In this document: piece by piece, positions 1 to 11,240 of the stretch | How positions within the stretch are numbered: position 1 is the first letter of the stretch | How the letters are laid out: each line of letters starts with the position of its first letter | From: Cryptomeria japonica | Lineage: Eukaryota; Streptophyta; Pinopsida; Cupressales; Cupressaceae | NCBI RefSeq assembly: GCF_030272615.1 | Contig: NC_081415.1 | Coordinates: 605,751,137 to 605,815,136 of the forward strand | Length of the DNA stretch: 64,000 nt | Direction of reading: 5' to 3' | Translations under genes and position numbers: made by a program | Notes under the pieces: model-generated | The model's database searches: none | What the model saw: only the letters and a program-made list of their open reading frames with translations | What the model was told of the DNA's origin: nothing

Positions 1-308
1 TGAAAAAGGTTGTTAATGACGCTGGTCGAGATTGGCATGCACAGTTGAATCCAGCACTATGGGCTTATCACACTTCTATCCGCACACCTACTAACGCAAC
101 ACCTTATTCCTTGGTGTATGGTGCGGAAGCCATTTTACCCTTGGAAGTGGAGATTCCTTCTTTGCGTGTTTCCTTGCAACATCTGATTGATGATGAGATG
201 CATAGAGTCTCTCGATTACATCAACTTGAGATGTTAGATGAGAAATGTCAGACAACCCTGACACATTTGCAAGCATATCAAAACCATCTTCGTCGCTCTT
301 ATAATAAG
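1..308 (+). pseudogene. Integrase (catalytic core end) of element H, first piece
   Basis: The frame reads through the end of a Ty3/gypsy integrase core: AGRDWHAQLNPALWAYHTS, then NATPYSLVYGAEAILPLEVE, then a helical stretch ending SYNK at 308. The motif WAYRTS..(x)ATPYSLVYG(x)EAVLP is typical of this family. Integrase joins the element's cDNA to host DNA. The piece starts off the left edge and is cut after codon AAG at 308 by N1; the frame resumes at 8923. The catalytic aspartates lie off the window. The same region of element B (minus strand, 22089-21850) is clearly similar, which supports a shared lineage. Confidence 0.9.
304..308. repeat. Target-site duplication of N1 (ataag)
   Basis: The bases ataag at 304-308 recur at 8918-8922, directly outside the two LTRs of N1. 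A 5-bp duplication is usual for LTR retrotransposons. With one copy removed, the integrase frame of H continues without a break. Confidence 0.97.
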
Positions 309-1951
309 TGTAGCGTCGTAAATTATACGCACTTGCTAGGGTGGTACAATTTCACACCTAGTTTAGCACCTGCCTTGGTGCATTTTGCATTTTGCATTGC
401 ATTTCCCCTTTAGCACTTAATTAATTAAATTAATTAGGTCTAAGGTTCTATCTTATCATCTTCCACATCATAAAGTTGGGCCCTTTCATTAAAGTGTGCC
501 CTTTTCATTTTATTCTTCCAATACATCATTTAATCAAAAACCCTAATTAGGTCCTATTTCAAACTTGGGGGCTTGATTTCGGGGGTCAAAACATCTCAAA
601 ATCACCTGTAACTTCAAGATTCTCTCTAAAATCATCATATCCGATGGCCCTGAAAATTTGGTGAAAAGTTGTCGGGACCATCGCGCCCGGAGTGCACACG
701 GTCCCAGACATTTTTCCCAAAATTTTAGGAGCGCAATCCAATCATAAAATAAAGCTTAACCCCAAGAAATTGGCAGAAGATTCAATCTCTAGGTCGGCCA
801 AAAGATGAAATTATGACCTAGGGTTTCATACATAAGAGCTCTCTTTCTTCATTTGAAAGGATCCGAATTTTGTTTGGAGGAATCTCATATGTAGCGAAAG
901 AGCAGATCTTTGAAGACTTCAACAACATTCAACATCCATCTATCAAGCATTCATCAATTTCTTTCATCCATTTAGGGCTTTGAAGACATTGAAGAGCAAT
1001 AGGGGATCACCAACTGAAGATTGGCTTGTACCCCTCCCTTGGGGTTGGGTATGATTTCATGTTGTTTTCATGTCTTTGCATGAGCTTCATTATATCATTT
1101 GTATTCATGCTTTAGATCACTTTGCGTCTTGATTTGGAGTATTTACTTTGTCAATTACAAGCAATTAGGGTTTACTTTCTAGGTTGCTCTAGTTTGCTTA
1201 CTTGCATTTTAGGATCTTGCACACACACAAGATCTGCACACACAATATTATTACAATACAACTTGGCTATTCATGGAGGTGGAAATCACCAAAGCGGGGG
1301 TTTGACTAAGGCAAAACCCTATATAGCTGCCCACCACACCTTTTCAGATATAAGTGCAGGTTTCAGAATTCGGACGCCGCCGCAAGTTGTAGATCCGGAA
1401 GAAGCAGACCGAGACAGAACTTCACACCAAGTTTCAGAGCAAAAGACCAAGACAGGGGCGTGGGGCACCCTGGTCTTGCTAGGACAGGGGCGCTGGGCAC
1501 CCTGGTCCCTCTATCAGACAACAAGTTTTCAGCATTTTTGACAGCTTTTCAAGTTGCAAAACAGCAGTTTCCAGAGCAGTTTCAGGGGTAGAATCAGGAT
1601 AGTGGCACCCGCGCCCCGTCCCGAACATTTTCACTCAGATTTTGACTCTGGGTATGCATTTGCATTCTTGTCTTATTCTTGTGTTTATAGCTTTCCATAG
1701 TTTAAGTTCAATTCTGCAATCTTGTTATTAGTTCATACTTGCACTTTGGGGTTGGGAATTGAACTTGCATCATTTTATCTTTCAATTACAACAAAGGAAT
1801 AGAAATCCTAATAGGTAGCCCGTGGCTCTCTCTTTCACCAAAAAGAAGTAGCCAATTGTGTGATACCTCTAGGCTCTTTCGTATTCCACAAGTGTGTGAT
1901 TGAAAGTGAGATTAGGGCATGTTTGCTTAGTGTCACTTTTTCCCCCACACA
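309..1951 (+). repeat. 5' LTR of N1
   Basis: The LTR begins TGTAGCGTCG and ends CCCCCACACA; the partner copy is 7274-8917. It contains two ~33-bp GC-rich near-repeats around 1452-1512 (core gggcaccctggt). Open frames inside it, such as 1122-1541, also occur in the other LTR and show no protein-like features, so I do not call genes there. Confidence 0.96.
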
Positions 1952-1954
1952 TTT

Positions 1955-1970
1955 TGGTGAACCCGACGTG
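1955..1970 (+). promoter_or_regulatory. Primer-binding site of N1
   Basis: The tract TGGTGAACCCGACGTG starts three bases after the 5' LTR and begins with TGG, complementary to a tRNA CCA end. I could not match it confidently to a particular tRNA. Confidence 0.65.
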
Positions 1971-2245
1971 ATTTATGTTTTCAAGTTTGAGTGTTTATGC
2001 TATTTACAAGTTTTAATTTCTTGCAAGATTCAAAAAATTTAGAGGAAATTTTTGCTAAAACACTAATTTTTCAATTCAAAGTTGAACTTGTGGATAGCTT
2101 AATTGGGATCAATAATTTCAAATCTGATTTAGGAACTCATTTGAATCATAAATTTCATTTTCTAAATCTACATTCTAAGTGCTTAAAATTAAACATTTCC
2201 TTCTATTTTGCATGTGTTATCATTTGAAAGAGGAAGATTGTTATC

Positions 2246-5200
2246 ATGATGCATTCATTTCATAGATGTGATAGTGGGTTAGCTTCCCTTGTTTCAATTT
2301 TTCCTCCTCCTAAAGAACTTCCCCCCATCTATAACAACATTTTAGTGCCTAAAAGAGTTGTCACCAATCCCTTTGAGACTCTCCCATGCTCTAAGGATGA
2401 AGACTTTAAGAGTGATCTTGACAATTCTCCTAAAATGTGCCCTTCCTATTTAGCTATCCTAGAGGAAGAGAATGATATCATAAACACCTTTCTTAATGTT
2501 ACTTCACCTTCCCTACATGATGCCTCTCTAAGTGAAAAGGTATTGATGGACATTGACTTATTTTCTCCTAAAGTTGGTCCTTCCAATGGGGGCATGTTAG
2601 TGAAACAAGAGGTTATGAACACTTCTTTCAAAGATCTCCTTCCTAAGCATGAATCTTTGGAGAAATATGTTCATGTTCCTCCTAAAAAACACTCCCTTCA
2701 TGAGGATTATTTTGTGCAAGAAGATGAAATTATCCCTACATTTCCTAGTGATGGCATTTCCTTTTCCAACAAAATTCCCACTAGAGATGATGAATTAATG
2801 ATAAATGCTTACCCTTCTCCTAAAGTTTGTCTTACCCATAAGAATCCCTTAGAGAAAGAAGATGAAATAATAAGCAATTTCCTTAATTCTCTCTCCCCTA
2901 AAGATCATATTGACCATATTTTGAGGAAAGAGGATGAGTTTAACACATCTATTGATGCTCTCTCTCCTAAGGATGAGGAATTAGTAAACAATGTTATCTC
3001 CTCTCCCGAAATTAACAATAATTCAAACATTCCTTTCAACAATCTCACTATTTGGGATGAACAATTAGAAGAAGGCGTAGATTATTCTCTACCCCATGAG
3101 AGAACCCTAGCCAAAGGGGATGAAATCAAGATTGAAAACTCCCTTGATAGTTTCTCACCTTCCTTGAATCTCAATTATTCTCCCTCTAAAAATAAAGCAT
3201 CTCCCTCTCCTCAACTTGGTTCTACTCATAAGGATACCCTAGTTCAAGGCAAGATGGTTAACATCTCTTTCAAAGATCTCCCTCTCAAAAGTGAGACTTT
3301 AGAGAGTAATGTTGATCCTTCTCCTAGAGAGTTTATTCCCCATGTAGATCTTGTGATGATAGAGGATGATATGACCTTTCCTAGTATTACCCTTCCTGCT
3401 AGAACATCAATGCCTACCCCTTGTCTCTCTCCTAAAATTGATTTAATCTGTGATAAGATTTTAGTGCAAGAGAAGACTATCAATAATTCTTCCAACGCTT
3501 TTGTTCATTCCTCTAAACCATCCTCAATCAATTTGATACATGTGAATGAAACACCTAACAAACCTCTCTTCACTGTCCAAGGTGCTTGTCCTTCTCAAAA
3601 TTCTCAACCTTTAAATAAGCCTATCTTAGTGGTTCAAGGTGGTTATGCTAAAGATTCTTTTTGCACTCCTAAGAAACCTATTATTACTATGCAAGGAGGT
3701 TATTCTACTAAGAGCCCTTATGAGTATGCTAAGCAACTGACTAGCAAGAGTTATCATGCAGTTGCTCATACCTATAACACAAGAAACAATAGGCAACCTA
3801 ATCCTCCTCTAGTTAGCCCAACTTCACTTCCTCCTTCTCAACCAATTCTTCCGCAAGCTCCACGTATTTCACAAGTTCTCGGTAAGGAATATGATCTCAT
3901 AGAACAACTTAAAGCTACCCCTGCTAAGATATCCCTTTGGGATTTGATCCAAACTTCTTCCGTTCATCATGGAATGTTACAAGATGCCTTGAAAGATTTG
4001 AATGTTCCTCCACCTAATACATCTAGTAATATAGTATCTTTGGTTAACTCTGTGATGAATCCTAAAGCTCAAATTGTGTTTACTCAAGATGAATTGCCTA
4101 CTAGTGAAATTCAACATCAATATGATCCCTTGATGATTGTGGTTATCATAAATGACACTGCTATAAGATGAACACTGGTAGATAATGGCTCTGGCCTTAA
4201 TGTGTGTAGCATTAATTTATTGCATAAGATGAATGTGGATACATCCCTTATTGAGCCTGACTCTCGTCCCATTCGAGGCTTTGATAATGTGGCTAAGTCT
4301 TCATTAGGTATTATCACCTTACCCATCATAGTGGGACCTGTTACTTTGCCTACTCCTATCCATGTTATGTCGGGAAATCTAACATACAACTTGTTATTAG
4401 GGAGACCTTGGATTCACAGTATGCAAGTTGTCCCCTCTACATTGCATAGACAAGTTAAATTTATTTATAAAAATAAGACATATACCTTGATAGGTGATAC
4501 TAATCTTTAGGCTTGTTTGCAAACATCTACTTCCAAAGGGAGTTCTTCTAAATCTTCCTCTTCTAGTGATGACTCTTTAAACAAGATACCTATGAACAAA
4601 TCATCATCCTCTGATAGTCAAAATTCTTTGGATGAGCCTGAAGTTCCTGAAGAAGATTCTTCTCAACTAGAATCTACACATGAAAAGGCTTTTGATCCTG
4701 AGAAGGTTCTCGCAGAAGATGATTGGGGATCTCTTGATTTTAATCCCACCTTTGTAGGTGAGTATAGGGTTCCTCCTAGAGAGCTTAAAGTTAAAAAGAA
4801 GGAAGAAACTAGAGATCAATTAGTCTTACTTGAACCTATGAGCAATAATTTTGTGGCTACTTCTCAAACTTCTTCTCCTCACACCTCTAATTCTGAAGGA
4901 TTTGATTCTTTGTCTTATGAAAAACCACCTTCTCTTTCTGAAATGGCTAATCGTTATGGTCATGGTTTTCATATTTTGGCTAAGAGTGGCTATAGTGGAA
5001 ATGGTTGTGGCACAAATGAACAAGGAATTAAAGTTCCTTTAGAACATAACATGCATGAATATTCATTTGGACTTGGATATAATCTTTCTAAGCCCACCAA
5101 AGCATCTAAAAGACCATCTCTCAATGTGAATGCTATATTTAGTAGTGATGATGATCTCACTTCAACTAAATCATCTTCTACTTCTATCAACTCTCATTCC

Positions 5201-5473
5201 CCTCATAAGGAAATCTTGGCGATGAACAAATCTCTTTATGACTCCCCTCAAATTTCTAAATCAACTTATGAATCTTTATCTCCTATTCATCATAAAGTCC
5301 TTTCCTCCAGGGATAAGGCTCTAATAAATTACACTCATCCCTCTTCTAAGATTTCTTGTGACTTTTCTTCTTCAATTTTTATCATTTTATACATGTTTTT
5401 TATCTCACTTATAGTTGAGCATTTAGCATGTCATATTCAAATACCTCATTCAATATGTCATGTTTTTAAATAA
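2246..5473 (+). pseudogene. N1 polyprotein: acidic repeat region, gag-protease linker, aspartic protease, G-patch; two in-frame stops
   Basis: One frame runs from ATG 2246 to TAA 5471-5473 with only two internal stops: TGA at 4169-4171 and TAG at 4508-4510. Residues 1 to about 430 are a low-complexity region with degenerate ~35-40-residue units rich in Ser, Pro and acidic residues (pattern L-x-K-E-D-E-I ... L-S-P-K). A linker at about 3560-3760 has three QG motifs (TVQG, VVQG, TMQG), which element B also has upstream of its protease. The retropepsin has its active site at LVDNGSGLNV (4181-4210) and the flap/helix motif LLLGRPWIHSM near 4393-4425. A G-patch (YGHGFHILAKSGYSGNGCG to FGLGY) lies at about 4952-5082. 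The protease cleaves polyproteins; G-patch segments near the protease are known in some retroelements. The first stop falls just before the protease active site. I find no recoding signal, so the copy is probably dead. Confidence 0.88.
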
Positions 5474-7258
5474 CATTAATGGCTATTATGTTTCTCATCA
5501 TTATGTGACATTGGTAGCTCATGTACTGGGGGCTCATTGTCATTCAGGATGGTACAATTTCAAGTGCAATCATATTTTTGAAGCAACATAATAGCCTAAT
5601 TTTCTATGTTATCTCTTGTTCCTATGGGGACAAGAGTGATTTCATAGATCTCTTCTTTTTATGGTTAAAATTTCCCTTTGGGGTAATAGTGTGGAAATAT
5701 TGATAATCTTTTCTTTAGAATCCTCTTTTCCTAGATATGGGAGAAGATGTGTATTCTCTTTCTTATCCTACCCATTTCTTGTGAGGAGCATTTTACATAC
5801 ACTAATGTCTTGCTTGCATGAACTCATGTGAGTATGTAGTACATTTTTCTTATGTCTAAATCTCTCCCTAGAAGATTGTGTAAGTCCTTCTCATTATCCT
5901 TATCCTTGGGAGGCAATGATCTTTCCTTATTTTTATCTAAGGATCCACTTTTTCCTATTTCGTGGATGGTGTGAACTTTATTACTTGATGTTATTCCTTG
6001 TATGCATTTGTTGTTGTTTGTTCAAAGATTCTCTCTTACAAGAGGTGTAAGTCCTTGACTACAACCTCTTTTGCACTTGGTAAAATACATCCATAATGAA
6101 TTCACTCTCCCAATTGGGTTAAAAAGAGCGTCATCCTTTATTAAGAATCACTTTCACCTCGCAAAAGAAGGAAGTATTGCATTATTATTCTCTTCTTTGT
6201 CTTATTCTAGAAGATGTTATATTTGTCTAAGATAATTCCTCTCGGGGATAGGTGTCTTTTGTACAAAGATCTCTTCTCCTCTAAGGATCTCCTTTACACA
6301 TACTACAAGATATCCCTTTTCAACTATCTTATCCTTGCTTAAAGAGTGCAAAACTCTCTCGCTTGGATTTATGACATTGTTGCATTTTTGGGGTATCTTC
6401 TTTTGTGATGAAGGTAGGTATCCTTGTTCTACTTTGCTTATGACATAAACATTACACTTTTTGAGCAATGGGTCATTCTCGAAACCAAAGCACAGACTCT
6501 TAGAGCGAGATGTCTCCATTTTTCTTTTATGCAAGGTGATTATTCTCGGAACCAGAGCATAGACTCTTAGAGTGAGATGTCACACTTTTGTACTATACAT
6601 ATACAGGTTGTAGCATACTCGGGCATAGACTCCTATGAGGTGCTTCTAACCTCACTTACACACACATGCACAAGGTTGAGTGGAACTAGCAACATAAGGC
6701 TAGACTTTCTCACTCTCCTCCCTTACATGGATCACTTAGACAATGTCTAGGGGCGAGAAGTCCATGTGTATTCATGCTTTTTTTTCCTTTCTTTTCTTCT
6801 CTTTGCATTTTGTTTCCATTTACATCCTTCATCTTGTGCTAGAGAACTCTCAAATCCTCACACTCTTTGTTGTGTTGGAATTGAGATTTAGTCTTCTTTC
6901 TTACCAAATGATTCTCCATTAGTTTTTGATCTCATATCAAATCTTCTTGTGAGCATTTGTCATCAATATTCTTTAACAATTCGAAGTGGTAAACATGATA
7001 CCCTATTTCAACTCACTAAAATTAGCAAGCCGAAACAGGGGGGGCATATATCTACCCTTGAATTTTCATCACCTTCCTTAGTAAGCATTAGGTGATTTTG
7101 TGATCTAACATGTGTTTTGTAGGGTGCGGTTCCTAACTGTGTACTGCAGATACCGCTGGGGGCTTCGTTCGATAGACTTATGGATATATCCTTTTTCAAA
7201 TAATGTTTACTTTTCTGTACTTTAGCTTGCATATGCACGTAGTGTTCATATGACCGCT
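5474..7258 (+). other. Noncoding 3' part of N1
   Basis: There is no credible coding frame in this 1.8 kb between the polyprotein and the polypurine tract. A short direct repeat (core cagactcttagag / tagactcttagag) occurs at about 6476-6520 and 6542-6582, with a weaker third copy near 6613. In an autonomous relative, RT and integrase would sit in this position; here the sequence resembles neither. Confidence 0.7.
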
Positions 7259-7273
7259 AAAGTGGGGGCTAAA
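7259..7273 (+). promoter_or_regulatory. Polypurine tract of N1
   Basis: The purine-rich aaagtgggggctaaa directly precedes the 3' LTR. It is the expected primer for plus-strand DNA synthesis. Confidence 0.85.
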
Positions 7274-8917
7274 TGTAGCGTCGTAAATTGTACGCACTTG
7301 CTAGGGTGGTACAATTTCACACCTAGTTTAGCACCCGCCTTGGCGCATTTTGCATTTTGCATTGCATTTCCCCTTAAGCACATAATTAATTAAATTAATT
7401 AGGTTTAAGGTTCTATCTTATCATCTTCCACATCATAAAGTCGGGCCCTTTCATTAAAGCGTGCCCTTTTCATTTTATTCTTCCAATACATCATTTAATC
7501 AAAAACCCTAATTAGGTCCTATTTCAAACTTGGGGGCTTGATTTTGGGGGTCAAAACATCTCGAAATCACCTGTAACTTCGGGATTCTCTCTAAAATCAT
7601 CATATCCGATGGCCCTGAAAATTTGGTGAAAAGTTGTTTGGACCATGGCGCCCGGAGTGCACACGGTCCCAGACATTTTTCCCAAAATTTTAGGAGCGCG
7701 ATCCAATCATAAAATAAAGCTTAACCCCAAGAAATTGGTAGGAGATTCAATCTCTAGGTCGGCCAAAAGATGAAATTACGACCTAGGGTTTCATAAATTA
7801 GAGCTCTCTTTCTTCATTTGAAAGGATCCGAATTTTGTTTGGAGGAATCTCATATGCAGCGAAAGAGCAGATCTTTGAAGACTTCAACAACATTCAACAT
7901 CCATCTATCAAGCATTCATCAATTTCATTCATCCATTTAGGGCTTTGAAGACATTGAAGAGAAATAGGGGATCACCGACTGAAGATTGGCTTGTACCCCA
8001 CCCTTGGGGTTGGGTATGATTTCATGTTGTTTTCATGTCTTTGCATGAGCTTCATTATATCATTTGTATTCATGCTTTAGATCACTTTGCATCTTGATTT
8101 GGAGCATTTACTTTGTCAATTACAAGCAATTAGGGTTTACTTTCTAGGTTGCTCTAGTTTGCTTACTTGCATTTTAGGATCTTGCACACACACAAGATCT
8201 GCACACACAATATTATTACAATACAACTTGGCTATTCATGGAGGTGGAAATCACCAAAGTGGGGGTTTGACTAAGGCAAAACCCTATATAGTCGCCCACC
8301 ACACCTTTTCAGATATAAGTGCAGGTTTCAAAATTCGGACGATGCCGCAAGTTGTAGATCCAGAAGAAGCAGACCAAGATAGAACTTCACACCAAGTTTC
8401 AGAGCAAAAGACTAGGACAGGGGCATGGGGCGCCCTGGTCCTGCTAGGACAGGGGTGCTGGGCACCCTGGTCCCTCTATCAGACAGCAAGTTTTCAGCAT
8501 ATTTGATAGCTTTTCAAGTTGCAAAATAGCAGTTTCCAGAGCAGTTTCAGGGGTAGAATCAAGATAGTGGTGCTCACGCCCCCGTCCCGAACATTTTCAC
8601 TCAGATTTTGACTCTGGGTACGCATTTGCATTCTTGTCTTATTCTTGTGTTTATAGCTTTCCATAGTTTAAGTTCAATTCTGCAATCTTGTTATTAGTTC
8701 ATACTTGCACTTTGGGGTTGGGAATTGAACTTGCATCATTTTATCTTTCAATTACAACAAAGGAATAGAAATCCTGATAGGTAGCCCATGGCTCTCTCTT
8801 TCACCAAAAAGAAGTAGCCAATTGTGTGATACCTCTAGGCTCTTTCGTATTCCACAAGTGTGTGATTGAAAGTGAGATTAGGGCATGTTTGCTTAGTGTC
8901 ACTTTTTCCCCCACACA
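7274..8917 (+). repeat. 3' LTR of N1
   Basis: This is the second copy of 309-1951, with the same TG...CA ends and scattered substitutions, mostly transitions. It is followed by the ataag duplication at 8918-8922 and then by the rest of H's integrase. Confidence 0.96.
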
Positions 8918-9140
8918 ATAAGAAGGTCAAAGAGGGATACTTCAAAGTGGGAGATCTAGTTTTAAAGGCAAACCCCAAGAATGCACAATCTACTGACATC
9001 ATCAAAGGCAAGTTTGAACCTAATTGGTTTGGGCCTTTCATAGTTACTGCAGCCTATGGCTCGGGGGCATATTAGCTTGCCACCCCAAAAGGTGAACCTT
9101 TGTCTGATCCTGTAAATAGCATGCACCTTCACAAGTACTA
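8918..9140 (+). pseudogene. Integrase C-terminal domain of element H, second piece
   Basis: The frame continues from 308 after the duplicated ataag: KKVKEGYFKVGDLVLKA, then KGKFEPNWFGPFIV, the GPY/F-type C-terminal domain of Ty3/gypsy integrases. A TAG interrupts it at 9073-9075 (GSGAY*LATPKG) and the frame ends at TAG 9138-9140. The continuity across N1 shows that this was one gene before the insertion. Confidence 0.88.
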
Positions 9141-10987
9141 GGCATAGTTTTCTATCAGCAGTTCTTCAAATATGATCCTGAAAAAATACAAAAAAAATCA
9201 AAAAGCTCAAAAAATACAAAAAAAGTGAAAAAAGTGAAAAACAAAGAAAAAGAACACAAAAGTAAAGAAAAATGATTCGCCCTCTAGTGAAAACCTAGCA
9301 AACAGGTGCCATGTGTAAAAATGATCATTGCTCTGTCATCTATCATGACCTCTAGCTATGCTTTCTCTCTACAAGTTTATCGTGCCTATCTTTGTCATGA
9401 CCCAATGTTCTATTTCAGGCCTGTGATTGGTCAACATCATTGTCTTGCATACTCTGGTTTCTTGTGCATATGTTTTGGTCCTGGTCGCTCTATATGTCTT
9501 TCAGATGTGCATTGGGTGTGTTCCCCTTGTCATGATCAATCACTCGAACTTAAAAATTGAAAATGTCCTGAAATAATCCAAAAAAAAATTGAAAATGTCC
9601 TGAAATAATCCAAAAAAAAATTGAAAATGTCCTAAAATAATCCAAAAAAAATTGAAAAATGTTCTGAAATAATCCAAAAAAAATTGAAAAATGTCCTAAA
9701 ATAATCCAAAAAAATTGAAAAATGTCCTGAAATAATCCCTAAAAATTCAAATAAAGTCCTGAAAAAATGAACACAAAAAAATTGTAAAAACTCGAAAAGC
9801 AAAAACAAAAAATATCCCCTTTGTGCATAAGACAGATCACTGAGCATACCTCCAACAACATGCAATCACACAATGTGCTTTAATGGAATCATGCGTTAAC
9901 AGATGAACTTTTTCAATCAAACCAGGCATTCAAATTGATCAAAATTGTCATATCAATCACTCAACATCAATATCATTTGTCCTTGTCACTACTATCATGG
10001 GTCTTATATAGGGTGTGGTATGCTCGAAACCAGACTATGTCTTGTCTTAGATGGGGTACCGCATGTCGTGAAACCAGACAACATGATCGTCCTATCAACA
10101 CTTTCAACTTTTGACAATGAAGATCAAGATGTTTGTTTGACTTGTTGGAATTAGCGAGTCTTATCATTTATTGATTTATCTTCGATCATGTTCCTATGTT
10201 GCTACATGATGTCACTGAGTGATTTAGAGTGACTGAGATGGTTCATGGTCTCTTTCTTTTTTGTTGTGGTTGTTGTTTGTGGAATGTTTGTCACAAACTG
10301 GGGCAACTTTATCATTGGGTGTTTGTGATAAGTACGTTCGCTTTGTGAACACCGCACATACCTCAACCCTTGATGTATGCATCCTAGGATATTTCACTCA
10401 TCCCTTGTGTGCGATGTGTCTGTCTTTTGCAAAAAGGGTTGCATTTCAGCTCTGGCCTTCAATGCCATGATGCTACACATCCATTTTGCTACATTAAATA
10501 AAGGTTCTCACCTACAAAGTGCATTAGTGAAAGTAAGTTTTTCTTCATCTCTAATTGTCCTCTATCTCATTTCTTCTTACTAACATTTCTTTCATCAGTT
10601 TGGGCAGTCAGTTCAGTCTAGTTTTTCGATCTACACACAAAAACACATATGCTACATCTTGCATCCATTTGGTTAGTACATTTGCATTACATCAATCATC
10701 ACATCAAGCATTTTATCCATTTCATATTATAAATGCATCAAAAACACATCAAAATGTATCCATACATGTTCCACAATAAATAGTGCATAAGATATCCATG
10801 CATGGAAAGTAAACATATGTCATAACAAATTGCATCCCATCATATCGATGCATATCATATCATATATCAACATAATATCGGAGTACAAAATTGGACTGTC
10901 TATCCTAAGTATGGCCCGCAGGCTAACTATATAATATCACACTACATACTGTCAACTGTCTATCATAAGGAGCATGTGCCTCTATCA
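9141..10987 (+). other. Noncoding interval of H between integrase and antisense ORF
   Basis: It begins with A-rich sequence (9175-9270), followed by a motif at 9288-9316 (core gaaaacctag, aaacagg) that recurs in the same place in element B. The minisatellite at 9559-9760 lies within it. Open frames here are short and unlike known proteins. Confidence 0.6.
9559..9760. repeat. Minisatellite, ~32-bp unit, about six copies
   Basis: Units start at 9559, 9591, 9623, 9654, 9686 and 9717, with a partial seventh. The core is atgtcctgaaataatcc followed by an A-run of varying length, which accounts for the 31-32-bp period. The minus-strand frame over it is only a translation of the repeat. Confidence 0.92.
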
Positions 10988-11240
10988 CTAGGTGCTCCCT
11001 CTATCCTCCTCATCCCTGCCATGTCTCAAGGATGATGTCCCTCCTATCCTTGGTCCTGGCTGTGGTGGTCTCATAGGTCCACTCACCCCCATGCTACTCA
11101 CTAACCTCTGAGAATGTGCCCTGCTCTCTGTCCTCGATCGTGCCTGATATGAAGCTGCTCTCTGCTCTGGTGGAACTGCACTCTCATATAGTTCCCTCCA
11201 ATGGCATATCTTATCTCTGTTCTCTACCAACATCTGTGCC

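Larger units (their letters stand above)
309..8917 (+). mobile_element. N1: complete non-autonomous LTR retrotransposon
   Basis: N1 is 8.6 kb with LTRs of 1643 and 1644 bp, both beginning TGTAGCG and ending CCACACA, flanked by ataag duplications. The first ~410 bases of the two LTRs differ at about 15 sites by eye (about 96% identity), so it is fairly young compared with its neighbours. The 5.3 kb interior holds a primer-binding tract, one long frame (2246-5473), a 1.8 kb noncoding part and a polypurine tract. I see a retroviral-type aspartic protease and a G-patch, but no capsid or zinc knuckle, and no RT, RNase H or integrase. It would therefore depend on a helper, plausibly a Tat-like relative, since the region before its protease resembles that of element B. 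Confidence 0.95.

Noticed and set aside
6217-6534. 105-residue minus-strand ORF in the 3' part of N1
   Set aside because: It has no similarity to known families and no sign of coding constraint; it overlaps short direct repeats.
9632-9865. Phe/Leu repeat protein on the minus strand
   Set aside because: It is translation of the 32-bp minisatellite.
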